A stretch of DNA of 64,000 nucleotides from Zerene cesonia (taxonomy: Eukaryota > Arthropoda > Insecta > Lepidoptera > Pieridae): positions 124,001 through 188,000 of the forward strand of contig NC_052115.1 of NCBI RefSeq assembly GCF_012273895.1, given 5' to 3'. The position numbers and the translations under genes are program-made. Positions 1-13,361 of the stretch are shown here, piece by piece. The number at the start of each line of letters is the position of its first letter. Position 1 is the first letter of the stretch. The notes below the pieces were generated by a model. That model searched no databases. It was given only the letters and a program-made list of their open reading frames with translations, and was not told the DNA's origin.

Positions 1-1434
1 ACGATACCTGTAGTTCTTAAAAACGCTGTTTATGGAAATATACTTAAACTACAAGACGGCGTACAAAATTTCTCATTTATTTAAAACTCAAACTTTATTT
101 ATTATTATTATATATAACTTTCTTATTTATTTATTCAATTAGACTTCTTCTAGAAGCACTTTTGAACTGTCATAACATAGTTTTAACATTTATAGATTTC
201 AAACGCTGATTAAAACGGGACTAACTCAGGTTCCAATATACACATTTTATAATAAATATTATCGGTTTACAACACTTTTATCTTTTAGTTATTTGCAAAC
301 TGATTAATACGTTGAATGTACTATATTTAAGAACTTTTTTAACTATACTTTTGCATTTCTGAATGACAAAACCTAACCTAAAACTGCGTCTTTCCCTCAA
401 AACAACCCAGCAGATTCTAAATCAACGCAATGTTTAAATAATATTTCGATTGAACAAAATATAATATTGTACAATTCGTGCCCCAGGCCCGGCCACACCT
501 GCTTCCCCAGCGGTAATCCCTTTCTGCGGACATTACCAGAGCAAACGGAATGTCGCTGCTGACTCGAATAGTTAGTGCATTGTTTAGTTGGCTTGCATAA
601 TATACTGAGAATACAGATGCAGCTACTGCATGTATAACTGCGCGACCACAGATCTTCTGACTGGCGTTCTCGATTCCTAGTTTTGTACATGTTAAAGTTA
701 AAACGTAGGAGCTTACGTATTAATAAGTTACTAATACCACAGAAGTGAAGGTTTTTTTAGGTTTTAAGCTCCACTTATTTTATTAATCCCATTGTTTAGA
801 GTTCATGCAGAATATGGATAACTTATATGTTAAACATATCATGCCAACAATATAATAAAATTACGGCGTATTTTCTCATAGATTACCTAACAGAAATTAC
901 TCGGGTAAAAGAATCTCTCGAATAAGTCAATAAATCAATCCCATACCGTGTGTTACCTTTATCCCTGGCTTTTTTTATCAAAAATACAGTATACGCTAAA
1001 TTCCCATGTAGCCTTCTACAAACGTTGATAATATTTTCTTACGTTCGTAAAATGTTTACAATGCTTACTTATATAACTACATATGTTATGTCAGAGTTGA
1101 AAATCACCATTGTGGAATATTCGCTTTCACATTTTACAGAAATGTGTTGAACAAATTTATTCCGTTTTGTTGCAATAAATTTAAACGTGTTTGGTCTTTA
1201 AGATTTATAGTCGCATCGCTTCTCTCGCTCATATGAATTTTATGTGCACAAAAATAACAACTAAGTAATAAAAAGGATTTTTAATTAAGCAAATTTCACT
1301 GTACACATTCGCTCGCATAAATATTGTGCTTTTTTCCAAATATAAGATACTGAATATTAGTTGTTTTCTAATTTTGCGTCCATTTTTTATCTTTATCTGT
1401 CAATTCAATTATTCATTAACTGGTTTTAAACAAT

Positions 1435-1735
1435 AATAATCATTTCCTCCAATCATCGTACATCCAAACCACTGAACCGATATACTTCGGTATGAAGATA
1501 GAACTGAACTTGGGAAAGGACATAGGATACTTTTATTTAAAAAGGGTAGAAGGGTGCGATGAAAATTTGTATGAAAGTTCGTTATTGTCAAACCGATTTT
1601 GATGAAACTCGGTATGAAGATGGAGCTAAACGTGGGAAAGAATAAACCATACTTTTTAATGCGAAGAAAATACTCCTTACCATGTCGCACGATATTAGCG
1701 AAATCTACGCGGGCGAAGCCGCGGGCGAAACGCTA
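1435..1735 (-). repeat. Dispersed repeat fragment (family A)
   Basis: On the minus strand this starts with the ACTAGCGTTTCGCCCGCGG head shared by many copies in the window. It contains two internal near-repeats of the 'gtatgaagatag/gga...ct..ac.tgggaaag' motif. This is the 3'-terminal, non-LTR-like dispersed repeat type abundant in Lepidoptera; the exact family is not certain. The 93-codon frame inside it is not a gene. Confidence 0.6.
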
Positions 1736-2371
1736 GTTACACATAAATCTAGCCCCAATCATTTCATCGAATCCATATTCAATATAAAATACACTAATAA
1801 ATAACATAAGAGTGTGCTTGAACATTGAATTGCCTCAGAGCATTTCAGAATTGAGCCAAAACGCCACAAAGCAAACAAAGGTCATATTGTCTGTATGTAC
1901 GGGTAAATTAGATCACTGAAACTCGTTAACAAACTCGTATTGGCCAACTTTTAGTCGATATTTCTTTTCCTTTTGTAATACATTGCAACTATCGGATGCA
2001 GAACAACTACTGAAGACACTCTACTGTGAATGAAACGAGCGATGGAACAAGAAATATCATAAACATCAAAGTTTCAAGATTACAAGAACATAAATCTTGA
2101 CTCCCCTTATACGTTTCATCGTTATTCATAGTCCACACTTCAAAAACTTTGCTAATTCGATTCCATGTTAACTTAATTTTCACGTAATATATTTGACAAT
2201 CGAGGCAAAGTTCTCGGGTCTCCTTTTTCCTTCTTACTGGACAGCAATAAATGTTGAATCAAGCAATTAATAAGATAAAGTTTGTAACGATGTTTTTTCT
2301 GACGGCCCGCGGTATATTTTCATCCTGAAAGTATCAGTAGAATAAGTAGCCAATGAAGCATTTTTAAAACA

Positions 2372-2417
2372 AAATAAAATGATGCAAAATATGAAAGTAT
2401 TTTGCATCATTTTATTT
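2372..2417. repeat. Perfect 20-bp inverted repeat (hairpin)
   Basis: The left arm 2372-2391 and right arm 2398-2417 are exact reverse complements around a six-base loop. It could be a remnant of a MITE, a cruciform site or a small-RNA hairpin; nothing in the flanks decides. Confidence 0.85.
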
Positions 2418-4594
2418 CATCATTTTATCTTTGGTTATGTACCAAAATCATACTTTTCTTCAAATAATGTTAGAAAAAAATAATTAAATTCGAACATTGA
2501 CATAGTTTTGTCATAGTCCTGTTTATTCATTTTAGAGAGCGTATAAAATTGTGAAAGACAAATATTGGTTATATATGTAAAGAAACAGCTGTTTCGTTTT
2601 TTGCCAGTTTTATAAAAAAATCTAAAAAATCTACGAATATAATTACGCGCTGACACTATGGTAGACATACCGACCGCTTTAACGTGTACTGACTTCTGAA
2701 TCGATTATGTCAATATAAATGCAAATGGTACAGACTCTTTCATGAAATGAATTCTATGAAAATATTGAAATGTGTATGTTAGTCATTATTTGTGGTGTTC
2801 ATTATTGAAAATAACGCCCTTAATGGGTAGTTGTGAAATAATACTTTCGAATAGTTTACAATATTGCTAAAAAGAGAACACCACGAGAAATAATTCATTG
2901 TAGCGATGTGAAATAATAAATAATTAAATTAAATTGGATACGAATTCCGTAACTCGTTCGTAGCGTTATTTTACCTAAAATATAACGTTATTCATTCCTT
3001 TTTTAATATTGTTTATTTAACAAAGCCCCTGTCTGGATATCTTTTAGCGGTCCAGGTCGCTACGAAATAAAATCCATTTAATACTTTCAGTACAACGTCG
3101 CGTGATCGTAACATCTCCGTACAAGCATGACCTAATTTCTGTAAAAACATAATAGAAATATTTTTGCAACATTCAAAATTAGGTACTTTTTCCTTTTTGT
3201 ATGAAATTAATTAAAACAGAAAACTGTGGAGTGTGCTTCTATGCCTCAAACAATATTTTACGAAAAAGCTGGCTTCCGAAACGGAAGTAAATAAAGTCGG
3301 TTCACATTATGTTTGTGCATTGTGATTTTGCATTTTATAATACTGCATCACAAATTCAAATATACGAGTAGCATACTAGCTGCTACCCAGGCTTTTCCCA
3401 CGTGCTCCGTCCGTGGAAATGTTCCCAGGGAGAAAAAAAAATGCAAATAACATCCATATAATGTTGTAGTATTAAAATAAACCTATATTAATATAAAGCT
3501 TGCATAATTGAATTGTAACGTCAGGCCCCGTAGCTTTCCAATCAAACATGTGGAAACAACGCTGAGTCGACGCTTTTCAAGCAAACAGCGTGTGGAGTGT
3601 GGCGCGCGGCGCCGCACGCTCCACGTGATATGTGAACTTCCATGCAATTATTCCTGTTTACTGTTTATACGCACGGCGAGCGCCTTTAGAGCCGGTTTCA
3701 CAGGTTCCTGTTTAGCTTACCTATCAGTTTTTCATACATATATGCATGAAAATTAACATGGAAAGTGTGATGTTCAAGCAATTGAGGTAAAAACATGAAT
3801 AAGTCGTAAAAGTAGTTATAATATAACTACAAACGGTTTAAAGCAATAATAACATAGATACTTGTCTCATAAAATAGTAAGATTTCATTATTATCAGCGT
3901 TTAATTATTATCTTCTATTGTTATCCATTTCATCGCACATAGCTTTAACTTTCAATGCTTTATAACTAGTATTGTCTACACACGAACTATCAAGTTCAGC
4001 TTAAAACATTTCTAGTGATGTTTAGTCTCTCCACACCCATCCATAAATACTTCTTAGTCCCCTTTTTCTATTTTTTATATATTTATTTATTCATTTTTTA
4101 TTTATTTATAAAAATTATTGCCATTACAGGACACGCCCAATGCGACAGCGATAAAAAATATTTTCTTAAGATATAAAAATCCAGTGTCATGATGTATGTT
4201 CCCAATGAACTCTTCACCAACTCAACCGATTTTGGTGATATTTGGCAATTTATGTGTAATTTGGTCCAACTTAAGATATAGGATAGTTTTTATTACAATT
4301 AATTATGCCAATAATTTATAATCTTAATATCTTTAATTATTACTCAGACACAGCAACGCGTGGCCGAGTACGCTTTTTTTATCGAAGAGGAAATCTTCAA
4401 AAGATACTCTAGCTTTGGGGAAAAAGTAGGGCATGTGGGATTTCCGGCCGGGTATGCTAGTTAATTATAAAAACAAACTTTATTAACTTAAATACTAGAT
4501 ACATGGTATTTTTATATTCAACATAAAATAAAGCATAAGAATTGACTAAAATATATTTTCTAATTGTAACAACCTAAATATAATAACACCCTTG

Positions 4595-4775
4595 CGAATT
4601 CAATATACTAGCTGTTCGCCCCGGGTGAGCCCGTGGTACATTTATAGCATCTGTCACTCATTGAAGTTACAACTTTCTATTAGTGATAGAATTTTTGAAA
4701 TCGGTCTAGTGGTTTTGTATGAAAACGTTACAAACATTCAAAAATACAAAAGTTTTCTCTTTATAAAATTAGTGT
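4595..4775 (+). repeat. Dispersed repeat fragment (family A)
   Basis: It begins with a TACTAGCTGTTCGCCCCGG-type head and ends in 'ataaaattagtgtaga', matching the layout of the copies at 7.0, 16.2 and 32.1 kb. No coding capacity. Confidence 0.55.
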
Positions 4776-4959
4776 AGACACACAATAAAAATTCCTCTTC
4801 ACAACTCCATCTCCTCTATATACATCAATAGGTTCACTACCTCCTCGCAGTCCCGATACTCAGAATCTGTGTTTGCTGTATAATAACATATAATGATTCA
4901 CCAAACGTGAGACATTATCTCCGTGTTGCCTTCACGATGTACTTATTGTAAGCAATTTC

Positions 4960-5112
4960 GTGTATAAATTTAATTTTTAGTTTTATAGCATTGAAATGCT
5001 TTATAAATGAGAAATTTTGAAAGAATAGAAAAAATTTGATCACGAGGCAGGATTCGAACCTGCGTATCTTGCCAAACCGTAGCAACGCCTAGCCTCTCGG
5101 CCACCCGTGATC
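4960..5112 (-). repeat. SINE with tRNA-like head
   Basis: Read on the minus strand, 5112-5038 forms a 75-base tRNA-like unit. Its 7-bp acceptor stem (GATCACG with CGTGATC) is perfect. It has an A-box-like TGGCCGAGAGG, a T-arm of 5 bp around TTCGAAT, and the B box GGTTCGAATCC. The anticodon loop has C rather than U at position 33, and a body of about 80 bases follows that recurs at 31.84-31.94 kb. I therefore call it a tRNA-derived SINE rather than a working tRNA gene. Confidence 0.65.
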
Positions 5113-7011
5113 CTGCCACAGTAATCGAATTTCTTCTACTCTTTCGGTTTCATGTGCCTAAGTGCCTTCAAAATTTCTCAATTTCGTGTATAATTAATTA
5201 ATAACCGCGGGAGGGAGGTTCATTTACCTATTGAAGTAGGGGCCATTTAACAATGAAGCTATGGTAAATAATGAGAAATACTTTAATCGTATAGTAAGTT
5301 AATGATACATCAGGAATAACGAGAGACAACTAAACGTAAAGTATATTGCAGCGGCCCCTAGTCAAATTTTCTAGAAATTTCTATACCTCTACTAACTCAA
5401 AATTACCCAAACCATGTTTCCTTATATTACACATAGGAATACTAAACTACATTCGAAAATAAATTCAAATATATGAAACTTGATAAAGCTTAAGTAACCA
5501 ATCAGTATCTATCTATCTATCACCTACAGACACTATTCCATATAAGTAGTGAGTATTTGAAGCCCTCATAGTTTTTGATTAAATATGTAATCAAATAGAT
5601 AAGTAATAAACGTCAGTCTAGCAACACCACCATATATTCTGAAAAATCGAGGTTAAAGAGATCGTGTTTATTATTGCACCTACAAGGACACTTTTCTCAA
5701 AATCGCTACGAGGTGCGGATGCGTAGTAACGTTCGTGCGTGAGCCGCCTAATTGCAGTATTAAGGGCCGATGTCACTAATAACACTTCAAACGCATTCAG
5801 TAGAACTCAGTTCTACGTAAACGAGTTCACACGTTAATCCTAATCTCGTTTTACACAAATTTCACCATTAAAATCAAGTTTATGTTCACAGCTAATAAAT
5901 TAAAAAATAAATCAATTATTTCACTAGAAACTGTTCTTCATTAAAACTTTCTTATGAACCTAATTCAATCTTAATTTAATTTTAGTTACTAACAATTAAT
6001 TCATCATAACATTTAATTTTTAATAAAAAACTTGATAATAACATGAACGCTTTAAACGCGCTCAAATACACAAAAACTCATATTCTGTTCCTGAACTCGG
6101 TTTCGCTCGAACTCAGTTCAGTTTCTGTTAATGTAATGCCGTATAACCTTGTTGTATGTCTTTGATCGCGGTTATTATCATCGGTGAAATCAGCCCTTAG
6201 TCGTATTTACATTTCGTCACTGCACGAGGCGAGCGAGCGCCATCAAATTAACTTTAATTTCGCCTCTAAATATTTACGAAGCTCGCGCTGGGATTCATTT
6301 TTGATATTAGTCCTACTTCAGTCACAGTCGCAGGACGGATGGGGAACTCGTTTCTGCGTGTTCAAATTTCGCAAGTCATCTTGTAACAGCTTTATGGTAC
6401 GCAGATTTTAAATAAATTAGTATGAGACTTCGCGAGGATGTAAACTGGAATTCAAAATTATGACAATTATCTATATAATTTGAACTTTGCGCATTTATGA
6501 TATAGATTATAGGTATAATTGCATATATTGGTTCAGGACTTACATAATAATGACTGTATTTCAATATATATTTTAATTGTATTAATTTACTAACGTAGTT
6601 TTTAAGTTATGTTACTAACATGTGAGCCTCTGTAGCTAAAATAAATACATATTATTATTATAAATAAACAATATTATACCCAGCACACTCACTTCAATTC
6701 TATTAAAATGCGTATATAACCAACCAGCTATATTTTCATACAGAAAAATATTCATAACACAAAAAAAACCGCAGGCTCTGATACTCCAACTGACATATTT
6801 ATTCATTCAAATAAATTTCGTAAAGCTGTGCTTTTCAATCGTCAAAATACATAATCTAATATTTACCACGGTTCGGATATACAAATCAATATCTAATAAT
6901 TAGAGAAGAACTGGCAAGCAACTCCGAAATTGCTCTTTTTCTTTACATCAATTAAAAAAAAATCGTAGTTAATAAATAAAGATTAATATTACTACATGAA
7001 TTTATAACACA

Positions 7012-7215
7012 CTAGCTGCGCCGCGCGGTTTCACCCGCGTAAGTCCGTATCCCGTAGGAACATCGGGGTAAAAAGTAGCCTACATGTTATTTCAGTTGTC
7101 CAGCTGTCTACGTACCAAATTTCATTGCAATCGGCTCAGTATTCTTTGCGTGAAAGAGCAACAAACACACACATATCCTTACAAACTTTCGCATTTATAA
7201 TATTAGTAGGATAGG
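7012..7215 (+). repeat. Dispersed repeat fragment (family A)
   Basis: The copy starts with CACTAGCTGCGCCGCGCGG and ends with 'cgcatttataatattagtagga'. Inverted copies of the same sub-type lie at 33.82-34.06 and 63.48-63.71 kb. No intact reading frame. Confidence 0.7.
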
Positions 7216-7507
7216 ATTTAATACAACAGGATATTTTTGAAACCCCACTTTGAGTTGAGCCAAAAGAGGCTAGTAGGTATATAAATATCGGATAACAGGC
7301 GGCGTACGGTCCAGGACCCACTAAACGGGACTACATTAGGTAATAATGAAGCGGACCGCTAATGGAGCCTCCCCGATGCAAACAGTCTGCCACGCGCTCT
7401 CATGTAGTATTTATAAATGGGAGTGCTTATGATTTACTGATATTCTTATTCTAGGTAACAAGGGATGTTAATGGCTTGCAATTCATACATTTTATATTAC
7501 TTATAAG

Positions 7508-7630
7508 AAGCAGTGGTGGCTCAGTGGTGAGGACCTCGGATTTAAAACCAACAAGTCGGGGTTCGAGACCAGGTGAGCGAGCAGGAAGGAGGATTTATTA
7601 ATTTATCTGAGCATGTATAACATCACCATT
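7508..7630 (+). repeat. tRNA-derived SINE
   Basis: The A-box-like GTGGCTCAGTGGTGAGGAC and B-box-like GGTTCGAGACC are spaced as in tRNA promoters. A closely related copy is at 40.51 kb, whose tail (ATGGGCTGATAATGAT) also appears near 30.65 kb. It is a pol III-type SINE head without tRNA stem complementarity. Confidence 0.7.
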
Positions 7631-10600
7631 TAAGTTTGAAGCAAATTTATTTTTACATATTATATTATTATTATATGGTAATATATGTGTTATATATGTG
7701 GCGTACAAGCGTATCACATAATATATCTCTACATATATAAAAAATTCTGGTTACACAATATTAGTTACCATACTCCTCCGAAAACGACTAGATCGATTCT
7801 CATGAAATTTTGTGTGCATATCGGGTAGGTCTGAGAATCGGCCAACGTCTATTTTTGATATCTCTAAATAATAATAGTAAGACAGAACAGCATTTGCCGG
7901 GTTGAATTAACATATAAATAAAAATTTATTTACGCGCCCCACAAAGTGAAATCGGTAGCATTCCGCGACCTGTCGCGTCCATTATCCTCCACAATTCATC
8001 AAATGCAACGCTTTATGTGACTGGAGTTAAGTTTCATGCTCAAATTACAAATTGCATTGCGTCATAGCACTGCGTTGTAGTTATTGTTTATTCATTTTGA
8101 AATAATATTGTTTATATTCAGTGACCATTAATCCTGGTACTAAAAATTTCTATCGTCATTTAAAATATAATGTTTGTAGATGTAGCAAATAAAATAGTTC
8201 ATGTTATAAATAAACAGTTTCGCATCAAACAATTAATCTAGATCTCGACAATTAATCAATATCACAGGAAGTCCGAATGTGTAGTGAATTATTTCCGTAT
8301 TTAGTTTGTTACACATTAAAAGCAACGAATCCAAGCGGCGCCAGGGCAAGCGCCAGTTATTCATAAACCAATTAATGTAACAGGGGCTTAGGCCTATAAG
8401 GGATTACGTTAATCCGAGGGCTGTATACGACGCGCCCTGCTCTTGCTGTTCGTGTAAGTTTACTTGCCCTTCAGTTAGGAATGATTTGGTTATTCCACTA
8501 CCTTACATATCTCACTAGCTTGCCGACCGGGACGTTGCCTGTATTCTCATTATTCAATAATCATGATCTCCTTAAATCATTTCTTGTCTTTGCAACTTTA
8601 TGGTCTCGTTTAGAATGAATTTAAACCAAATCTTCATAGATTGATTTCAAAAATAATGTACAATAAAATAGTATATATACATACATATTACCCTGGTATT
8701 CTTTAAATGGGTCATTAATTATATCCTTTTGAACAAAAATTTTCTTCTTTTTCTCGTCATATCTTCTTTATTTTTAATATTTTATCCGGTCGATGACCCG
8801 AACCAACTGAATGTAAAAACCGTTGGCGAGGGAACCTTACAAATGGTGTACAGTTCTGAAAAATTAATATCGTAAAAGGCTACAACAATGAAAGATATTT
8901 CGTGTATTTATAAATAAATCATTGGAAATGCCGCAAAATTCTCCATTCCGACGAGCTTACCATTAAATGAAATTGAGTTTCTAAGAATTGTATCAGTAGA
9001 AAATAATTGAGAAGATATTCAGTGATTGCTGTGAGTTGCGGCCTTCGGAATTTCGGCAGTTATTTGTTTTATAAATATATGAAATGTAAATAAATTGAGG
9101 ATTTATTGGCTGGGCGTATTTCGCACGCCGTGAAATTTATTCGGAATTTATAACAACTTTATGGTATTTTTCGTGAATTTTTGTCATAAAAAGGAATAAT
9201 TGAAGATATGCCGGCTTAAGCCTTTTTCGCAGACCGACATAACGCTATATAAAATTATAACACTATTTGTTATAACAGGTGGTATGTTCAAACTATGTTG
9301 TGACGATTCAGAAGTGCTTCTAGATAAAAAAATGTTTGAGTTTATTTTTATAATATTAATATTGAGTTTCGAGTTAATCTGTACATCTACACTAATATTG
9401 TAAAGAATTTGTATTTTTGTTTCTTTTACAAATTTATTCACCATTAGATAACTGCAACTTCACTCATGCTATATATGTACTAGCTAGTGTATTAATATGG
9501 AAAAAAATTTTGAAACAAAAATCTATTTTACCGTTTAAAGACCTGTCATTAGAAAGCAAGGCCTATTTCATGTATCCCGGATTAGGTTGAATGAATTCTC
9601 CTTTAATTAACGTGAAACATAATGCTAGTAGACCGGTGACAATTTAAATTACCTTTGGAACAAACTTGGTTGATGCAAGCCGCAGTCGTCTAAAACTGTA
9701 GCTAGATAAATGATGGTGGACTACTCACTTAATATCTTCACTCTAAATTGTCTGTTAGTGCATTTAAGGACTTGTTACATAACTATTGCGATGTGTTTTT
9801 CCTTTTTCAGGAATCCAAAATTTATTACATTTACTGCTTTTAGCGTTTTCATCATTAATTGTTGTTAATGATTTATTATTGCTACTATTTTTTTTTTTTC
9901 ATTTCTAAAAAGAAAATAAAGTAACTTTTATACAATTCTATGTATCCTACCTAAAACTAATTAATAGCGAAACAAAAAAAAAATTAATTAAGAATATTTA
10001 AGATTCCCGCCAAATAAATATTATATTCGATTAGCGAAATAACCGGGCTTCGCGTAATTAGCATCTTGTTTAATAAATACCGATTTAATCGTAATGTTTT
10101 ATTGTTTTAAACATAAATTTTCTCTGAGAGATATCATGAAATTTTGAGAAAACTGTTTCAAATCCGATATGACGTATGTATGGGATTATTTGTCAGTCAG
10201 AGCAATCTTTCTTTTACGCACACAATAATATTATTATTAAACTAGCTGACTCCGCAAACGCTGGTCTGTCTTACTCATAGAATTGAGGGGTATAAACAGT
10301 AATTCTCAACTATTTAATGGATTTTATTATATCCTTCATCTTGAATCTATCGAAATAAGAAAAAACCCCATTAAAATCTACTGAAAAAACAAATAAGCTG
10401 ATGCATATCTACTATGAGCTTTTAGTTCAATTTAGAGATATATAGCAATTGTAAATATGTAGATATGAACATATTTATAACTTCGTCTTGTTGTACTAAT
10501 TCTATCTTCTGTACTTCCATCTATAATACAAAGTTATAAAGTTTATTTGCTTTGGTTAATTGCTGTAATCTCAGTATCTACTTTGTTTGAATTGAAAAAC

Positions 10601-13195
10601 TGTTTTTCTGTAATGTAGTTTATTTTTTAACGGATCAGGCTACGATCAAAATGAGTGATGCGTCAGGGATTGGAAAAAATATTACATTTGTATGCGTATG
10701 TATAAAATACGAAGTTTCATTTGTTTTGTTTTTTTGTATATTTTATGTAATACTAATCAATCGTAATGTATTTTTATACTTTACAGCCGGGAGAGAAAGA
10801 CAGAATAAGATAAAGCTTGTCAGTCAGAAATATAATAAAATATTTTTTAATCTGTGAGTGAGTTTAAACCTTACAAACAAACAATAATTCCTTTTTATTA
10901 TATTCGTATAGAAACCAACCCTCATACAAACGAAAATCATAATTTATAATTATACCTATGTTCTACGCTGCAAGCAATTCACCGCTCCGCTCCGATTTAC
11001 CCCAAAAACAGGCAGCGTACAGAATGAATATTAATTCCCGTTTCTAAAACCGAGCCACAATTTCATGTACATAAATAAAATTTTAATTAGCTCCGTGTAG
11101 TGGGCTGTGCAAAATTAGCAGGGCGGTTAATTGCGGCTCGCGGCGGGAGTTGCAGCACAGTGGCCGCCAGCGGCTGCAGCGCTGCAGAGATAATGCTCAC
11201 TTAAGTGTTTCTTTTATCTGATTAATCGTGCAAGCGATTTCAGACTTTATTGTACAATGTGAAAGGCGACACATTTTCCCCTGATTGTTTTATAGCGATC
11301 GACCGATAGATATGTATGAAAGGGGCGTAATAATGAAGAAAAATAGGAAAAAATAAAATCTCTCACATCTACGATCTCTAATAGCTTTACAGCCTACAAG
11401 TACAGATGTATACCTACTTCCTAGTTAAGCGTAATAATAATATCATACGATACATTTAGCAAAGAAATTTGAAGTGTAGCAATATTTGAAATTTCATGCG
11501 ACGTGTTTTAGAAAAAAAATTCTTTGAAATAGTGAATAAAGTTACACTTTCTCTGACTGCATGACTCACCACTCATCACCTATTGTGTGCAAATAGCATA
11601 TTTAACTAACGACATCAAAATTGATACATTATATAACATATGATTCAGATATTCGTGCTAAATCTTGAAAAACAGCCAAAACAAAACTCCTGGTTTATTT
11701 GAAACACGCAGTGCTCAAACATCGCACAGACTATTCTGACAAAAGCCCGCACACAATATAAATCTTACAGGAACAGTTTAAAAGACTCACTAAATAAACT
11801 TATTACCGATCGCTTTCCGCTTGCTGGCCCGATGTTTTCTCGCTTAGGTGGGATAAACCTTCGGCTATTATATTCATATAAATTTGAACTTAGAAATAAG
11901 TATTACATGAGACTTTCGAACACACTTTTGTATACATTGAAAACACAATTAAAACTTAAGGTATTCGTAAATCAGAGCGAGCCTAAGGCGTCTCCTGTTT
12001 AAATATCGATGTAATATTTATACAAAAGACGCCCATTTTTATTAACAGTCACGTAAACTTTCAGGAGAAATTCGCGCATGTTGGCTCGGAGTAAATTAAT
12101 ACTTGAAAGTCGTTTTGTAAAAAGGCGGCAAAGATTTCTGTTAAATGGTACATTTTTATATTCACCAACATCAAAGTTTATAATGTTCTATAATTAGTTC
12201 TTTATTACAACTTCAAATAGCTAACGTTGGAGTTGTTGCATTTGCCAGTACAATTATTAAATACTTCCTCTCATTTTCTTTCAAAGGGAAATTACCGGAT
12301 AACTAAAACTTAGATAATGAGCGCAAAGAGCAAGCTCGTTAATTAAGGAGTAACTTACAATTAAGATCTAGGTCTCTTGTGTATATTAAAAAAGAGAAAC
12401 CCCATTTTACAATGTGTGCACGACATTGTACATTACAAGGAATGTAACATGAATTATATAAAGTGCAATATGCATGTTGTAGAGAGGCTCATTTATTCCT
12501 TTACTATAATTTGCCTTTATGCACTGGCGATGTCATACTTTAATTATGTTACACACATTTTAATAGAACAATTTAATAAAAGATTTACAATAAAAATGTA
12601 AATTTATTATACAAAAAAAAGGGACGATCACCACCATCATAACAAAATGCTGAGTCATTTCGTAAAATTGTAAATATTTTTTTTTTTATTGGAGCTGTCA
12701 TGAACGAAATATTTAAAAGCCATCAAATGAATGATTTTAAAGAAAACAAGAAGGTTACATTTAACCAGCAACACCAGGTTAATGTATTAATGAAGTAAAC
12801 ACCAGTCAACAATCAATGGTACTAATCGTAGATTGACGTTCATTTTTGCAATCACGAATTCTATATTTGACTTCGAAAGAAGATTCCGAAAGCATGTAGA
12901 AGACTTGTGAAGGAATTCACAGCGGATTGAAGAAATCTTTCTTAAAAAGGCTTTAGAACCAGAAGGTTGAGCTCCCCGAAGCAACAAATCGTGTCGCAGC
13001 GGCGCGGCGGCAACAATCGATAAATCCTCGGAGCACATTAGTTGCGCTGTTCTTGCCCAAATTCCGAAACTACGACAATAACATCCCCTTCGTTATCTAA
13101 ACTGCACCCAACGAACATAAACTGCGTATTTGTTATTAATTTCGGACCCCAATATAGCTGAGCCACAACTCCGGGTTTTTTAACGCACACGTGTG

Positions 13196-13361
13196 TTTAG
13201 AAATTAAAGACTTTTAAACGGATTTTAAATGCGTTTTATTCATTACATTATTAACCCGACGTTTCGAACACTTTACAGCGAACGTGGTCACGGGGAGACG
13301 GGTTAATAATATAACCAATAAATCGCGTTTAAAAACCGTTCGAAAGTCTGTAATTTCTAAA
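13196..13361. mobile_element. MITE-like element with terminal inverted repeats
   Basis: The ends are an imperfect inverted repeat of roughly 35 bases: TTTAGAAATTAAAGACTTTT at the left, and CGAAAGTCTGTAATTTCTAAA reading inward from the right. The interior carries a 'gacgtttcgaacactttacagcgaacgtggtcacgggg' block, shared in diverged form with 40.78-40.90 kb. At about 166 bp and non-coding, it is a non-autonomous DNA-transposon type of element. Confidence 0.65.

Noticed and set aside
2372..2417. MicroRNA precursor at the 20-bp hairpin
   Set aside because: The stem is too perfect and its loop too short for a typical pre-miRNA, and no support is available from sequence alone.
5038..5112. Functional tRNA gene
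   Set aside because: The anticodon loop lacks the invariant U33, the D arm is irregular, and the unit continues into a body repeated elsewhere, so a SINE is more likely.
12377..12601. 74-codon frame at 12.4-12.6 kb as a small membrane peptide
   Set aside because: Composition follows the AT-rich background, there is no signal of a conserved domain, and no leader or poly(A) context stands out.
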